64,000 nucleotides of DNA from NCBI RefSeq assembly GCF_030463565.1, contig NC_134659.1, forward strand, positions 6,828,511 through 6,892,510, in the 5' to 3' direction. Shown in pieces: positions 52,046 to 64,000 of the stretch (positions are counted from its first letter, which is position 1; every line of letters starts with the position of its first letter). Source of the DNA: Pelecanus crispus (lineage: Eukaryota > Chordata > Aves > Pelecaniformes > Pelecanidae). Below the pieces are notes generated by a model. It did not search any database. It was not told the DNA's origin and worked only from the letters and a program-made list of their open reading frames with translations. The position numbers and the translations under genes are program-made.

Positions 52046-52315
52046 TAAATCTTTCAACAGGGGAAGACAAAAAGAATAAAATAACGTTAATAATTCCAGA
52101 AGCCTGTCTGGCACAGTGTCTGGTGTGCAGAGCCTCTCTCAGGAGCTGCTCACAGGAGCCCTGTGGGGCAGCGAGGCACCGTCCCCGCAGCGAGGGTGGC
52201 TCTGGCCGGCACCGAGGGTCCTGGGGCCGAGAGAGGCGACAGCTCACCGCAGGAGAGCCGGACCCAGGGCTCACTTGCGCTGAACCATCTCCAGCGATTC
52301 GGCCCGTCTTGCAGG

Positions 52316-53824
52316 TCACACCATGGAGCTGCTGTCTCCCACCTTCTGCAAGAGCTGCAACAGGGACAGATCCTGATTAGCAGTAAAATCCTCCAGCGCA
52401 CCCTCGGGGGGCTGCGGAGAGACCGTGGTGACCTTTTCTGTCCGGTCCCAACCATGGCGATCGGGATTGATATCACCCAAGGACTGCAAATCCCAAGGGT
52501 CATATCTGCCCAGGAGAACCGTGCCCAGCGCCCTGCTCACCTTGCTCAGCACGGGGATGTTTGCCAGCGAGCCCAAAAACCCAAAAGCCACGGGGAAAAA
52601 ACTCCTGTAGCAAAACAAAGGTCTCTGTTAAACCCCGTGCCAGGATTTCACCGGGATGGGAGCAGCGGGGGCTCTGCCCAGGGCTGCAGGGCACGAGGCT
52701 TGCCCAGCTCCCATTTGCCAGCCCAGGGCACCCATGCCACGCCGGGGAGCCGGGTGCTGCGGGACGGACCTGAAGAGGGTGATGAAGCCGTAAGCCTCCA
52801 GCAGCATGCCCAGGAGGGGCCACCGCATGAGGACGACGAGGACCCCCCCAAAGAAGAAGCTGGTGCCCTTCAGCTTTGGCCGCTGGAAGAAGAAGGTGAA
52901 GGTCCTCCTGAAGCCAATGATGAAGACCAAGCCGGAGAGGAAGAGGATCTGCGAGGATGAAGGGGAGCAGGTCAGAGAAGCACTGTTCAGATGGAGCCTT
53001 TGTCCATCCTGGGCATCCGTGCCTGCTGTGGGGAGCACCGGCCCCACTGTACTCACGTTCCCGAAGGCCAGGAGCACCGAGTCGAAGTACAAGAGCATCC
53101 CAAAAAGGATGAAGAAGAGGCCGAAGCCAACCAGTCCCACGCCGATCCCTGTGGAGGACGGGAGGAGGGCTGAGACGGGGGCTCGGGCACACAGCTGAGG
53201 TCCCACTTTGGGCTGCGGTTGCTCTCCTCAGCACCTCCCTGGCCCATTCCCTCCCAGAAATGTGGTTTGGATTTGTCTCCAAAGCTTAGAAACAGCCTTT
53301 CCCCCTGCCCAAGCCTTGGGGAGACTGTCAGGTACCCCAGAAATTCCTTTGGGCTGCCAGATAAAGAATAAACCACAAAAAAAAATAAACGGGAAGGTTG
53401 TCACTAGCATTTTTCTGAACAGTGGCACGACGGGTGTCGGTGCAGGCAGCCGGTGGGAGAAGCTGGCGATGCTCTCCGGACGAGCCAGGCACCTCCCCGT
53501 TGCTGTTCCCGATGCAGACCGGGGGCAGAGGGTGAGGGCAAACCCGGCTCTGCGGCACCCGTGGTGCTGGTCCCCGCGCACAGCCCTGCCTGGTCCCCAC
53601 GTCCCAGCAGAGCTCTCCCCTTGTCCCCCCGCCCCAGGGATGGGGCTTGCTGTTGCACCCTCTCCCTGCCCCGATGACCCCGGTCAGCAGCCTCCAGCCC
53701 CGCCTGGGCACCGTGGAGCATCCCCACGGCGCGCCCTGGTCCCACGGGGCCGGGCATCGCCGCCGGGACACGGCCACCCCAGCCCGCCCGCTCGCTTACG
53801 CTGGAAGTCGGTCAGAGACACCAT
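52316..53824 (-). CDS. GOLT1A: GOLT1A, Golgi transport 1A (5 exons, 132 aa)
   Basis: A small Got1-family membrane protein of the Golgi, implicated in ER-Golgi vesicle fusion. Exons in reading order are 53824-53800, 53148-53057, 52948-52770, 52604-52541 and 52354-52316. They total 399 nt, giving 132 aa, the same length as the human protein, with every phase closing. Four hydrophobic segments are visible: GLFFILFGMLLYF, ILFLSGLVFIIGF, FFFGGVLVVL..LLGMLL and FPVAFGFLG. KLKGTSF between helices and the C-terminal SSMV match the family. The start MVSLTDFQRIG aligns with human MISITEWQKIG. The N-terminal exon is only 25 nt of coding sequence. The gene looks intact. Confidence 0.96.
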
Positions 53825-54560
53825 CTTGCCGGCGACGGGGCTGGGCGAGGCCGGGCGAGGGCGGTTGCCCGTCCACGTGCCTCTCCAGTAGTGACCCTTG
53901 GAAAGGCCTTTAGTCCCCACGTCATCCTGCAAATCATTAACAGCCCGGCAGCACCTGCCCCGCGCCCGCAGCATCTCCTTCGGAAGGGATGCGGTGGCCG
54001 GGCATCGCCGCAGGCTGACGTATGGAGGGACCGGTGGCCGTGGGTCCCTGCCTGGTCCTGCCCCAGCCTGCACGTCCTTCCTGGGAAGGGATGGCTTGGA
54101 GCAATCCCCAAAATAGGGGGATGCACGTGGCTGCGGTGTCCCTTGGGGTGTCCGAGTGGTACCTGGGGCACCGTGAGCCCCCGGCTGGGAGGGAGCCCTG
54201 CAGGGCGCTGGGTGCTGCATGCGCAGCTCCCTGCAGCGTCATCACCGGTGCATCGCATGGGGCAGGGACGCTCCCAGCTCACAGCCCTGCGGGACGGGGG
54301 AGCTCGGCACCCGCCGTGCCCCAGCCCCGTGCAAGCCCCAGCCCCGTGCAAGCCCCGGCTCCCGGGGTTTGCTGCCCAGTGCAGCGCCGATGGCTCAGCC
54401 AGACCTGCTGCCGGTGGCTGATGCAGGGGCCCCGCATGGCACGTGCCACCCCCCAGGGACCTCTACACCCACATCCCTCGGGAAAGTCCGCAGGGACCAG
54501 CTCCACACATTTACAAATGAGCCGCTTTCATTCCTTGGCTCTACACAAACTTGCCGAGTA
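53825..54560. other. GOLT1A upstream and PLEKHA6 downstream region
   Basis: This compact gap holds the presumed GOLT1A promoter and 5' UTR (CpG-containing, no TATA box seen) and then GC-rich DNA up to the distal end of the PLEKHA6 3' UTR. No exon of another gene is recognised. A short direct repeat of a CCCCAGCCCCGTGCAAG unit occurs near 54320-54355. Confidence 0.5.
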
Positions 54561-54574
54561 CAAATGTGGGGTTT

Positions 54575-54580
54575 TTTATT
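54575..54580 (-). terminator. PLEKHA6: Distal candidate poly(A) signal of PLEKHA6
   Basis: AATAAA on the minus strand (TTTATT on plus) is the furthest of three candidates, about 3.1 kb after the stop. Confidence 0.35.
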
Positions 54581-54824
54581 CCTCCAAGAGGGCTGGCTAT
54601 TGAGCAGCTACAGTTAAAATAAACCCCACTGGGCAAACGATCCCCCCAAAACAGGGCGAGGGAGGAGAAGGTGCCCGCAGTGAGCTGTGGGCAAGGCAAG
54701 ACCCTTCCTGAAGGGTTGAAATGCTGCAGCCATTCGTCCGCTGCCTCTCCAGCCTAATATTGAAGTGTTAGCTGAGGGCACCTCTAGACAAAAAACACCG
54801 ACACCTTGTTGTTTCTTAGATACT

Positions 54825-54830
54825 TTTATT
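54825..54830 (-). terminator. PLEKHA6: Middle candidate poly(A) signal of PLEKHA6
   Basis: AATAAA on the minus strand, 2.8 kb after the stop, at the edge of the AT-rich zone. Confidence 0.45.
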
Positions 54831-55454
54831 TCTCTAACACTAGCAAAAAAACCCAGAAAACAAATGCCTCCCTTCCCACCCTCCCCAGTGCATAAATAGA
54901 TTTCGTCCCGATGCAAATCCTTTCTCGGTTACAAGTCACTGGTATATGAAGTGTTATGAAAAATAATAACCAAAATAAAATTAAGAAATAAGTTTTTTTT
55001 TTTTAAAAAAAAAACAAAACAACAACAACCAAACCAAACCAATGACCACCGGGTTCCACACTAGGGCGGCCGTGGGGTTCCGGTGCACGCCTTGGGGAAG
55101 GCTCAGACCCGGCCAACGCGGTACGGCCGAGCCGGAGCTCGCCGGTGGCTCCGGGTATGCCAGGGGCAGGAGCACCGGGATGCTCCTCATCCCCTCCGAC
55201 CCCAGAGACGGGAGGAATTGCTGCCCATGGGTCTGCGTGCCTGCTCGGCTCCCCGCCGGGCAGCACGGGCTCTGCGTGGGCTGCAGCCGTGCACCGCGGT
55301 CCCCGGCACGTCCCCGGCGGTGTCCCCACAGCCGGTGTAAGTGGGGTCTGCCCCGGTTACACGAGCTGGGGAGCCCGCCCCGGCCGCCACGCCGCTGCAC
55401 TCAGGGACAGGGAAATAAACACGTCATCTCTTAAAACTTACAGTCTCTTTATAT

Positions 55455-55460
55455 TTTATT
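55455..55460 (-). terminator. PLEKHA6: Proximal candidate poly(A) signal of PLEKHA6
   Basis: AATAAA on the minus strand, 2.2 kb after the stop, at the downstream border of a very AT-rich block. Confidence 0.45.
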
Positions 55461-57665
55461 TTTAAATAAATTTGCTTTTAATAAAAGCAGAAAAAATATA
55501 TATATTTTAAATAGGTTTTTTTTTTTCTTCTTTTTTTTTTTTTCCTTTTTTTCTCTGATAAATTGGCAAAGAATCTGCTTTTGTAACTCATTGGCAGGGC
55601 TGGTGCTAACAACCCCGCGGAGAGATTAGCACAAAACAGTACCTCCCAGAAAAGAAGAGAAAAACAAATATAGATATATATTATAAATGTATAATTTCCA
55701 TAAAACATATATTAAGGCATGTAATAGCAAAATAAAGGGCCAGCTTTATGAGCTAAGAGGGCTGCGGGAGGCTTGGGAGCGGAGCGGCACTCGGGGCTCC
55801 TGGGGTCCTACCAGTATTGCTAAACGGGGTGCGTGGGGGGCGATGGGGATGCAGGGGGGGAGCACGGGGCAGGGGTCCCGGCGGGCGGCAGGAGCAGGTA
55901 GGGGAATAGCGGCAGGAGGGACGGCGCCGAGCTCCTCGCCCCATCCGCCTTGCCCGCCCCAGCGCGGGATTCCACTTCTCCAGGCAGTTAGCCAGCTTTT
56001 TTTTTTTTTTTTCCCCTCCAGGAAGCTGAAGAAAAGGGTAAACTTGCTACAGGAAACCCAAATAAATCAAAGGGTCTGGAGTGCAACGGCAAAGTCTTGG
56101 GGCGAGATGCGGTGCCAGATTTTCAGGGGGGCCGAGACGCAGGCGACGGCGGGGCGGGATCCGGCGCTGCTCCTGGTGCCGAGGACGAGCCCCGCTGCTA
56201 CCGCCTGGCCCCAAGCCCCTTCCCCTTCTTGTCACTGTCCCCATCCACCGCAGAGGGATCCCTGCCGAGCCCCCGCCTTCACCGGCCCACCTCGCACCCC
56301 AACATCCCGCACCGCTCCTCTGCTCCCGCGCAACGTCCCCATCCCCGCCCAGACCTCCCGCTCCGTGCCAGCGGCGCACCAGTGCCCCGGGCAGCCCTCG
56401 CAGCACCCCCATCCTGAGCGCACCGCTCCCCCGGGCACCCCCGCGTCCTCCCCCCAGTCCCATCTCCACCCGCCCTGTCCCCGACACAGCTCCCTCTTCC
56501 TCCTGAGCCACCAGCGCGAGGAGCGGTGGGGCAGGCCAGGCTCTGCCGGCTACCACCCCCAGCCAGCCAGATGCTAAAAGCAGATTGAGGGCACAGGGAG
56601 GGGAAGAGGCACCCGAGGAGCAGGGATGGAGCATCCAGGTCCAGCGTAAGGTGGAAGCACCATCCACGGTGGGGACTGGCCGGTCTGCACCCAGAAGAGC
56701 CCCTTCGCAGACCTTTGGGAGACCAACACATCAGCACGGGGAGCCCTACGCTCCCCCGGTGCTGCCCCGGCAGGGAGATGGCCGCTGTCCCGGGGTCCGC
56801 CGCTGCAGATGCCCCTGCCTGGCCGACATGCAAGCCTGACGCCCCAGACACCGCCGATCTGTCCCCGTGCCAGCTGGCAGCCCAGGGGCTCCTCGGGAAC
56901 CACGATGCAGCGGACAACCTCCCAGCACCCGCACGTCTCCTCCGGGACAGGGCAGAGCAGCCGGTGCTGCTGGCGATGCATCTCCCCGCTCGGCTGTGCC
57001 GGGTGGTCTCGCCGTCAGTGGGAGGGAAGGGGGTCCAGGAGAACCGAAAACGATGGCGAGAGGTTCGGTGTCATGTCGGCTAAAACGTGGCCCCATGGAA
57101 CTTGATGGCACCGGCAGCAGCCAGGGCTTGAGCTGGAGGGAGAGGAGAGCAGGGCTGAGCTACACGTGGGGTGGCGGGTGGTGGGGCAGCCCCTGTGCCC
57201 ACCCCACAGACCCCTCCCACCCTGCTCGGAGGAAAACCTAGCGCAGATTCGGCTCTCTGCTCCCAGCTGCCTGGGGGAAATCTCCAACTGAGCAGGGGGA
57301 CGCTGTGTCCCCCTGCAGTTTGCAGCCACCAATGCAGACGTGCCAGGGCAGGCGTCCCCCAGAGCCTGGCCCCAAGACCACCCCCCCTTTTTGCTCTGTG
57401 CATGGGTCCCCCTGCCCGCAGCGGCCTGCTGAGCCCCCCCTGCCCACACTGGGGTCGCTGGCTGACCCGGCCCAGGGGCTTCGCCTTGGAGGACACTTGC
57501 GCTTGGTCCATGGGAGGAGACGGGGCTGACGTGGCTCGGGAGACGTTAGCTGGAGCAAGCAGCGATGGACAGACGGCGGGCACAGAAGAGGCACCCCCCG
57601 CCCGGCCCCCCAGGATGGAGAGAGGATGGGATGAAGTACGAGAGAAGAGGTGCTTACTTCATGGC

Positions 57666-60600
57666 TCAGACACGCATAAAATGGCTGTTGTCGGCGACCC
57701 GGGATGTTTCAGACGAGAGGGGGTTGGTCGGTGGAGTCGGGGAGGCTGGGGAGGTGGGAGGGCTTGGGGTAGCGCATTGAGCTGGAAACAAGAAATGGGA
57801 GAAGGGCGTGAAGAACACAAGCTGCCGGCAGCGGCGAGGGGAAGGAGGCGACCCAGCGAGAGGTTAGCGGCGGGGAGGAAAGGGAGAGGAAGGAAGGGGG
57901 GAAGCAAGCGCGGTCAGGACAAACAGCCACAGCGGCGCCCGGCCGCGGCGTGCACACGTGAGCTCCCTGCAGGGCTCCTCATGGACAAGGTACGGCGTGC
58001 CGCCACGCTCGCTCGGGCACGGCGTGCCACCGCGTGCTGCACGGCCAGGCGCTCCCATCCTGCGGCCGCGCCAACGCTTCCGACAAGGTGCCGAAACTCG
58101 CGCCCGGCCGGCGCGGCTGCTCCAGCCCACGATGCTCGGCGCTGCCACGGGGGAAGGCAGCCCCGCGCACCGCGGGCAGGGCCCCGGCAGCTGCCGGCAT
58201 CGCCAGGCTGGCTCTCCCACTGCCCGGGGATGCCCTGCGCCAGGACCGATGCAGCCTGCTCTCCTGCCTGTATCGACCCCTTGCTCTTGCTGCCTGTCTA
58301 GCCCGTCAGCTCGTCCTGCATCCAGCCTGCCCTGCCCTCACCCCTCCTGCCCGCTCGGCACCGTAACGCTACCTGCGGTCCGCTCTCCGGCGGGGCTGGC
58401 AGGCTCCGACCCTCCGTGCCCCCCCGTGCCTTACCCGAGAGCATGCGGCCCCGGCGGGAGGCCTCGGCAGCCAGCGCGCACGAGATCTCTATCCTCTTCT
58501 CCTGCTCCTGCAGCTGGGTCTCGGGGTCCTGGGGGGCATCCACCTCCCCCTCGCCCAGGGGGATGACGTTCTGCAGGCTGCGCAGAGCACCCGGCATCAG
58601 CACCTGTGCCCGGCCCCAGCGGGACAGAGCCTGCAGGGATGGGCAGGGAAGGGGTGCAGGCGGGTGGCAGGGTGCACCCCGGGATGGCTGGTGTGGGCAT
58701 GGGCACAGCAGCCTCACCTGGATTTGGCAATGAGAGTCTTGATCCTTTCCACCTTCTTCTGCTTCTCCTTCATCTCCTCGGGGCTGAGCGGCGTGTCGGG
58801 CTCCAGTTCGATGTACCGCTCGGGGATGATGACTTTGTCCGGTGTGGAGAGCTGGGCACAGAGGCAAGGGCTGAGCCGAGTGCCAGCGCTGGGGACCGTC
58901 CCCGCTCTGGCACCCACCTGCCCCGCTTGCCCTCAGCTCCCAGCACCCGCTCGGACAAGGGCAGCCCCTGGGCACGGCCAGCGGCTCCAGGATCCTGCCC
59001 GAGGCAGGAGGATGGATCAACCCCCCGGCACAGGGTGCGGAGGGAGGGATGCCCCGTGCCCCGGCTGCCAGCTCCCCCGGGACAGCCCGTCCTCACCTCC
59101 TTGTTGATGTCCACGTCATAGTGCTGCGGCTCCAGCTCCATCTTGCGCAGCCGAGCGATCTCCTCCTGGGGCGTCTCGTAGACCTTGCCGGGGTCGTCGG
59201 AGCGCAGCGCTGCCTCCAGGTCGGAGATATCCACCTCATGGATGCTGCGGTGCCGACGCACCTGCGAGGGACCCCAGCCCCGCTGAGCCCCCCTGGGATG
59301 GCACACTGTCCCCTGTCCCAGCACCCAACCCCTTCCCAGCCCCCCCCCATCCCCTCTGCTCCATCAGGGAGCTCAGGCACCCCGCAAAGCGAAGGCTGGT
59401 TTGCCCCAGCCCCGCAGCCGGTGCAGGGACTCACCACCTTGTAGGAGGCGGGTGCCTTTGTGCCGGGGGTGTCGGGCTGCTGGCTGCCGGGGAGCTGCAG
59501 GCTGCGCCGCTTCTCCTTCATCGAGCCGCTTTGGTGGCGTTTCATGCGGTCGATCTGCTCCTCCACGCTCATCTTCACCTTCGTCTCGTTGGCAAACACA
59601 GCGCTCTTTGGTCTCTCCTGGGGAGAGCCCAGCACCACGCTCACGCACCCCTGCGCGCAGCGGGGTCCGGCCCCATCCACCCGGTGCCGCGACCCTCTGG
59701 AATGGGGCTGGCTCAGCCCGCTCCTGGGGTGGGGGGGGGGGGTGGGGAAAGGTGCCAAAATAGCCCAGGGGGTCCCGAGGAGCTGGATGCCGAAATGTGG
59801 AACCATGCAGGAGTGGGCTCCCCTGTGCACTGCCCCAGCCCCGCAGGCTGGGATACGGCCCCCACTTTGCTAGCCCAGGCCCCAGCCCCACCACCCCGGC
59901 CCCCAGCCCCTCGAGGCGAGCCCTACCCGGGAGCCGAGCCCGTTGGCCATGCCGCCGGTGCTCCTCCTCGGCACGCCGGCCACAGGCACCACCTCCTCCT
60001 CCGCCGGAGACTTGGTCCTGGGGGGGACAATGCCCACTGCGGAGCAAACCAAAACACCAGGCTGAACCTCCCCAAGGACCAAGGGCAGGGTCCCGGCAAG
60101 ATGCTGGGTGCTCCTGGCAAGCACGGGGAGCCCGCTGGAGCGGGACCCGCCAACCCCGGTGCCGTACCCTTGTTGAGAGCCGCTTGCTTCTCCGCCTCCT
60201 GCTCCTGCCGGCTCTGCGGGAGCCCCTCGGCAGGGGGCCCGGGGGGGGCCGGTCGCTGCACCTCTTTCTTGCTCTGCTCAAAGCTCGGCTTGGGCTGTGA
60301 GGGAAAGCAGGTCCCTGGTGAGACCCCGTCCTGCCTGGGGGCCATGCTCTGCCTGGGGACAGACCTGCTGCTCTCCGCAGCTGCGGGGTGATGTACGGCC
60401 TGCAGACACGCTCCCGGGAGCGGACAGACACACAGACACCAGCCAGGCATTACCAGTGCACCCCAAACATGCGGGGAGAGGGGCTGGTAGGGGTCTGCAG
60501 CCCTCGCCCCAGCCTGTCGGGGCCGGGCATCGATGGCTGTCCCCATAGGACAGGCTCCTGCATGGGAAAAGCTTCCTGCAAGGGGTGACCACCCCAGCAC

Positions 60601-63556
60601 GGCTCGGAGGTGTCACCCGGGAGCTCCAGGACAGGGACACCCTGCCTCTGCGCTGAGCTCCAGCAAGATCCTGTGCCCGCAGGAGGGGGCAGGGTCCCGT
60701 GGGGGCAGAAGTCAGGGCAGACACTGTGCCGCAGCGGAGAGCGAGCAAGGGGCCATTTTGAGGGTCCTTCCCTTCCTGCATCCCCTGGGCACAGCCTGCC
60801 GAGGGCCCAGGCACTGGGGCAATGGCGCTGGTACAACGGAGGGGTGCGGCAACAAGCTGAGGAGCCCCAACATGGCCCCCCTCAGCTGCCCTGTGCTCTT
60901 CATGGAGATCACGCATCCCGACACCCCTTACACCCTGCGGATCAGCAGGCAGCCACGACTCTGCTACCCCGCAGCTGCACGGCTGCTGAAGATGCCGCCT
61001 GCGCTCGCGGTGGGGTCCCGAAACCCTTCCCAGCTCAGCACGGCCGCTGCTTTGCGCTGCCAGCCCCCACGTGCACTCATCCTGACCCGCCGGCTGCAAG
61101 GATGCTTGTGTCTCCTGGTGTCCAAACCTGGCCCCTTCCCCCGGCAGGAGCACGGCCGAGGCATTGCCAGGAATTCCCAAATCCAGGTTTGCCCTGGGTG
61201 GGCAGGAGTTGAGGGGAGGTCACCCCCATTGGCAGAGCTTGCCAGTACTGCACGGCGGGGAGCGGTGCCGCGGAAGGACAGCGAGAGAGGCGAGGGCAGA
61301 GGAAAGCAGAGGGGCTGATACCGGGGGGCTGCAGCAGCTTTGGGGGCTGCCCAGGAGCCAGTCCCTGTTCGGAGCGAGGGGAGTGGGTGCTGTGTGTGGG
61401 TGCAGGGGACCCGGTGGGGACAGGAGGGCCACGGCGAGGCTGCTGGGGGAACGCTGCCCGTTGCTCCCCTTGGAGAGGGCAGGTAGCAGCCACGCACCGC
61501 TGTCCCGCAGCCAAGTGCCACCTCCACACTGTCCCTGTCCCCCCTGCTAGGGCAGAGGGTGGGCAGCCCCGTCGCCTGTCTCATCCCAGCCCCTGCCAGC
61601 CGATGCCTTGGGGAGGAAGAGGACGGGGCCGCTGCTGCGGGGCTGCTCTGGAGGTTTTGGTACCTGTCCCCTCTTCGCCTCGCCGCCTTGCTGCCAGGAA
61701 GGGGAGGTGGGGTACGGCCAGAGGCGGCTCTCGCCGGGGAGCGGAGGAACGGTCGGAGGAGACTCCAGGGGTACGTAGGACTTGGGGAGGGGAGGTCGAG
61801 GTGGGCCTGGTTCCTGGGGTGGAGAGGAGCATGAGGCGTGAGAGCAGAGACACTGAGAGCCGGGAAGGAAGACAGAGTTAGAAAAAGATCAAGACAACAC
61901 ACAGTGGAAGTGTCGAGCCAAGCGTTGAGCCAAGGAAAGGAGGAGGGAGAGCAGCCGGCCACCGCTCCCGGGGCCCCGCGGTCTCCGTGTCCCCATGCAG
62001 AGGGGCAGCGCTTCCCACCTCCCCTGCCCTCGCTGCCGCACGTCCCCCCAGGGCAGCGGGGCCAGGCAGGGCTCGGGGGCTGCCCAAGCGAGGGGCTCCC
62101 GAGCTTGGGGCTGGCAGCCCCCAGGAGACATTGGCATCGCTTCTGTGCAGCCAGGTGGGGTGGGGGAGTCCCCACGTTCCACCCTAAACTTCACGTGGAG
62201 GAGGGCGAGACCAGCACTGCTGGACCCCGAGCAAGGGCAGCGGGAGGGGACTGCGGTGACAGCAGGAGCTGGTCCTGAAGCCACAGGCTGGAGCTGAGCA
62301 ACCCTCAGCCCTGAGGGCTGCTTGATGCCGGAGCCCAAAGGCTGCAAAGCCCAGCTGCAGCCCCTGCAAAGGACCACAGACCCGGGTGTCACCGGGGGAC
62401 ACCACAGCCCATGCACGTGGCCAAAATGGTGCCCCCAGGCAGAGCCACAAGGAAACCCAGCCACGCTCTGTGCCTGGTGCCCACCTGTCCCCCGAGCGCG
62501 AGGGCTCGGGCCAGCCTGCGAGCCAGGCTGGGGACCCGATGGTGGCAAAGGGCTCCCTAGGGACACCCCGGCTCACTCACCTCACCGGGTCCTGGCTTGG
62601 TGGGCGAGCCCTGGGAGCCGGAGACGAGGGAGAAGGGGCTGAGGGGGCTGGTGAGGCTGGCTGAGCTCAGGGGGCTGGCGGGGCTGTTGGAGCTGTACGT
62701 CCCCGAGGGGCCAATGGCCACTGCGGAGAAAAGCAGAAATAAGCGCCTGCACCAGGGCCTCCGCTTCCCCGAGCGGGCGCTGCCATCTGCCTTGTGGCAG
62801 CGCAGGCACCGGGGATGTCCCAGGCTGTGGCACGCTGGGGTTTGTGCTCTGCGAGGGCACACTCTGCTCACAAGCTGCTCACCTCTGTGCTTGGCAGTGT
62901 CCGTGCCACGGGACGGGTTGTTCTTCCTCAGCCCCTCCATCACGTCTTGGATCCGCCAGATCTCCTTCTGGATCTGCCGGTTGAGCGCTTCATTCTGGAA
63001 GGGAGAAAAGGCAGCGGTCAGAGTGGCTCCGGCCGCTGCCAGCCCCGCTGCACCCCAGCCCCGAGCCGTGGGACCCGTGGGCATTCAGCTGAGGCAGACA
63101 CAGCCCGGGGGGGGCTGAGCCATCACGCCCACGCCTCATCTCCTGCCAGGAGCCATCCCTCTGCTCCCCCAGGTGCCCGCCGCAGGCTGGGGGGAGCTGA
63201 CGGAGCCCCAGCAGCATGGGGAGCGCTGGGCTGCAGCCCCTCGATGGCACCCAGGTGCCCACGGTTCCTCAGCCCCTCTGACCTTGCCTGTGGCCAAAGC
63301 CGGACACTGAGGGCTGAGCACGGAGCAGCCACTTGCAAATTGGCTCTTTTGGGGGGAGCGGGGGGCTGAAGGAAGCAGGGGGTCTCCACCTCCACGGGGA
63401 TGGCGGGGGGAACCCCGGGGATGGCGGGGGGGCCGGTGGGGCCGGCGGGGTCCCGCTCACCTGGATGTCCAGGTTCAGCTGCTCCCAGAGGTCGTCGTGC
63501 AGGGCGGACACCTCGCTCTCCAGGCTCTCGTACTCAGCGGTGCTATTTGCCAAGGC
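57666..63556 (-). CDS. PLEKHA6: PLEKHA6, pleckstrin homology domain containing A6 (last 10 coding exons, 441 aa; 5' part beyond the window)
   Basis: A PH-domain scaffold of the PLEKHA5/6/7 family found at cell junctions and membranes; the PH domain lies outside the window. Exons in reading order are 63556-63461, 62994-62883, 62720-62581, 60294-60168, 60036-59927, 59617-59435, 59261-59097, 58851-58718, 58577-58435 and 57781-57666. They sum to 1326 nt with all phases consistent. Visible parts are a coiled coil (SALHDDLWEQLN..NRQIQKEIWRIQDVMEG), a Ser/Pro-rich linker (SPASPLSSASLTSPLSP), a basic MSVEEQIDRMKRHQSGS block, the conserved EVDISDLEAAL and MELEPQHYDVDIN segments, a second charged helix (EEMKEKQKKVERIKTLIAKS) and a C-terminus ending HFMRV (human YTMRV). 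Alignment to the human C-terminus is close throughout. Confidence 0.95.
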
Positions 63557-64000
63557 CTGGGCGGGGCGAAGGTTGGGTGGGTTAGGGGGTCTTTGGCAGG
63601 TTCCCCCCCCCGAGCTGCCAGCAGCCCTGGCCAGCGCAGCACGGGAGCACCCAGGAAAGCACGAGGACGCTGCACCCAATGCAACCCACCCTGCGCCACA
63701 GAGGGGCCGGCAGTGGCAGGGTGCCAGCTCTGCCGTGCCGCGGCCAGGCTGTGCCCGTGGGAGTGCCGGGTGCCGACGGCACACCGGGCGCAGCAGTGGA
63801 GCCAGAGACGGAAGCAGGAGCTGAGATGGCTCCGGGCACATCTGCCAGCTTGGCACCACAGGAGTTAATTTGCTTTGTCCGCAGTGAGGGACTTTGGTTT
63901 GTCTGGGACCCCAGCCAGCCAGGGGATTTCCCTTCTCTATTTTTTTTTTTTTTTTTTAACAGGAAGGGAGCAAAGGGATCACTGCGGGTAGGGGAGCCAG

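Larger units (their letters stand above)
54570..57665 (-). other. PLEKHA6: PLEKHA6 3' UTR (long, AT-rich towards its end)
   Basis: This is the minus-strand sequence after the PLEKHA6 stop. The first 1.7 kb is GC-rich. From about 55.7 down to 54.8 kb it turns strongly AT-rich, with T- and A-tracts and TATATATTTA-like runs, as in many long 3' UTR ends. Three minus-strand poly(A) signals are visible at 55455-55460, 54825-54830 and 54575-54580, so alternative ends are possible. The true end is not fixed by sequence. Confidence 0.5.

Noticed and set aside
60295-62580. Additional PLEKHA6 exon in the 2.3 kb intron
   Set aside because: Phases of the flanking exons already join directly and the joined protein matches the human sequence across the junction; no frame in the intron resembles the family.

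Overview
The window is vertebrate nuclear DNA, most likely from a bird microchromosome. It is very GC-rich and CpG-rich, introns are short apart from SOX13 intron 1, interspersed repeats are sparse, and those present are CR1 LINE 3' ends of the avian type. The gene order SOX13 (+), ETNK2 (-), REN (-), GOLT1A (-), PLEKHA6 (-) matches the human 1q32 block. No sequence recognisable as KISS1, which lies between REN and GOLT1A in mammals, was seen. I did not try to name the species.

Layout. 1-584: GC-rich block that probably holds the noncoding first exon of SOX13. 585-18102: SOX13 intron 1 (17.5 kb), with several AT-richer islands that look like regulatory DNA. 18104-23938: thirteen SOX13 coding exons (611 aa), then a 2.2 kb 3' UTR carrying a 21-bp minisatellite. 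SOX13 and ETNK2 converge, their poly(A) signals about 0.8 kb apart. ETNK2 coding exons run from 36289 down to 28192 (366 aa). Two separated arrays of one 12-bp minisatellite (36.6-37.4 kb and 38.35-38.67 kb) fill the ETNK2 upstream region. REN runs from 45427 down to 40635 (nine exons, about 408 aa) behind a clear TATA box. 45.5-52.0 kb is gene-poor, with three CR1 fragments and a 35-bp minisatellite. GOLT1A runs from 53824 down to 52316 (132 aa). The last ten coding exons of PLEKHA6 (441 aa) run from 63556 down to 57666, with a long AT-rich 3' UTR below; the rest of that gene lies beyond the window.

The genes share no single pathway: a SOXD transcription factor, the first enzyme of phosphatidylethanolamine synthesis, the angiotensin-releasing protease, a Golgi membrane protein and a junctional PH-domain scaffold. 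They form a conserved synteny block. Exon borders were worked out by hand from GT/AG sites, and reading phase closes exactly in SOX13, ETNK2, GOLT1A and the PLEKHA6 part. The exception is REN, whose exon 7 carries one base too many. No wholly new system was found; the most useful leads are the REN phase break, the twin 12-bp arrays, SOX-type palindromes and clusters inside SOX13, and the empty KISS1 position.
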